Positions 5,582 to 6,059 of a stretch of DNA of 6,059 bases are shown here, piece after piece. Made by a program: the position numbers and the translations under genes. This stretch comes from Euryarchaeota archaeon UBA229 (GTDB lineage: Archaea > Thermoplasmatota > Poseidoniia > Poseidoniales > Poseidoniaceae), in assembly GCA_002505355.1 (NCBI GenBank), contig DAUW01000126.1:1-6059 (forward strand), given 5' to 3'. The notes below the pieces were generated by a model. That model did not search any database, was not told the origin of the DNA, and saw only the letters and a program-made list of their open reading frames with translations. Every line of letters begins with the position of its first letter. Position 1 is the stretch's first letter.

Positions 5582-6059
5582 TCAGTCTCTACGAGCAATC
5601 ATTGCAGCGCTCAACAAGGCGATGAGACCTGCAGCCGCACCGAATCCTGGCAGCATTGGGTTCTCATCAGAATATTTGTCGGCAGAATTCGAGTAGAGTC
5701 TGACCATATTCCAATCGCCACCAGCATCTAGGTTTGGATTGATGTGAATCATGTCGCCTTGACTGATAGTTCCGGAACCATCGGCATCGTGGAATACTAT
5801 GTCCGCTCCAGCGCCGGTTGCCTCGGCGATTGAGACTTTCATGACATCCTCGCCGCAGGTCATAGCATTGGTTTCTACCATGTCGCTTGGTTCCATACTT
5901 CCGTCTTCGTCAGCACCACTATCCATGGTGCAGCTTGCCAGGACGATAGAGTAATCCGCAAATGCACCCTCGGCTTCAGTAGGACTCATCATATCAGCAC
6001 TATCGACCATCCAATCAAAAGCAAATCCGTGATCATCGTGGTCATGTCCGTCATGGTCA
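5582..6059 (-). CDS. Secreted His/Asp-rich, EF-hand protein with PGF-CTERM-like anchor (N-terminal part missing)
   Basis: This is the last 158 residues of a larger surface protein; the frame is open to the right edge, so signal peptide and start are outside. The visible part begins with a metal-binding-looking run DHDGHDHDDHG (6058-6026). A strongly acidic domain with two Cys (visible residues 43 and 68) follows, which could form a disulfide outside the cell. DADGSGTISQGD (5788-5753) fits a 12-position EF-hand/dockerin calcium loop: Asp at 1, 3 and 12, Gly at 6, Ile at 8. DEDGSMEPSD (5911-5882) looks like a two-residue-shorter relative of the same motif. The tail PGFGAAAGLIALLSAAMIARRD starts at visible residue 137. 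It has the Pro-Gly-Phe, hydrophobic helix and Arg-Arg arrangement of PGF-CTERM sorting signals, normally processed by an archaeosortase and lipid-anchored. Role in metal binding or surface structure is inference; no enzymatic domain is visible. Confidence 0.85.
   Translation of the reverse strand, partial: DHDGHDHDDHGFAFDWMVDSADMMSPTEAEGAFADYSIVLASCTMDSGADEDGSMEPSDMVETNAMTCGEDVMKVSIAEATGAGADIVFHDADGSGTISQGDMIHINPNLDAGGDWNMVRLYSNSADKYSDENPMLPGFGAAAGLIALLSAAMIARRD

Noticed and set aside
1..6059. CRISPR array, insertion sequence or defence cassette
   Set aside because: No regularly spaced direct repeats, transposase, integrase, terminal repeats or recognisable defence domains are present.

Overview
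The window reads as part of a marine planktonic euryarchaeal genome, most likely Marine Group II (Poseidoniia) or a close relative. Three things point there. There is a full-length archaeal-type NFACT/RqcH protein. Two or three genes have a TATA box 25-35 bases before a near-leaderless ATG and no Shine-Dalgarno. The last gene encodes a secreted acidic protein ending in a PGF-CTERM-like sorting tail (Pro-Gly-Phe, hydrophobic helix, Arg-Arg). The lineage is an inference; no rRNA or other phylogenetic marker is present.

Left part (1-3743, + strand): three co-directional genes. They are the C-terminal part of a metallo-beta-lactamase-fold hydrolase with a LACTB2-type winged helix (cut by the left edge), a zinc-free quinone reductase/VAT-1-like MDR oxidoreductase, and RqcH (Rqc2/NEMF family), the ribosome quality-control factor. 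Spacing is tight (20 and 42 bases), so co-transcription is plausible. No obvious functional link joins the two enzymes to RqcH.

Middle (3744-3963): a 220-base non-coding gap with a hairpin just after the rqcH stop, a perfect 12-base palindrome, a larger imperfect stem-loop of about 55 bases, and then a TATA box for the next gene.

Right part (3964-6059): a two-helix small membrane protein (+) converges with, and overlaps by 23 bases, an extended-SDR (dihydroflavonol-reductase-like) gene on the minus strand. The SDR gene is divergent from a 64-residue single-helix membrane protein (+). The divergent promoter region holds two TATA-like elements, each with an inverted repeat placed where it could act as an operator. 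The 64-residue gene ends in a hairpin whose loop is its own TAA stop codon. Facing it is the 3' end of a gene for a His/Asp-rich, EF-hand-containing, PGF-CTERM-anchored surface protein that runs off the right edge.

I see no CRISPR array, insertion sequence, tRNA or rRNA. The window is mostly ordinary core-type sequence. The least explained items are the two small membrane proteins, the regulatory dyads, the structured gap after rqcH, and the metal-binding surface protein. None of them amounts to demonstrable evidence of a new multi-gene system.
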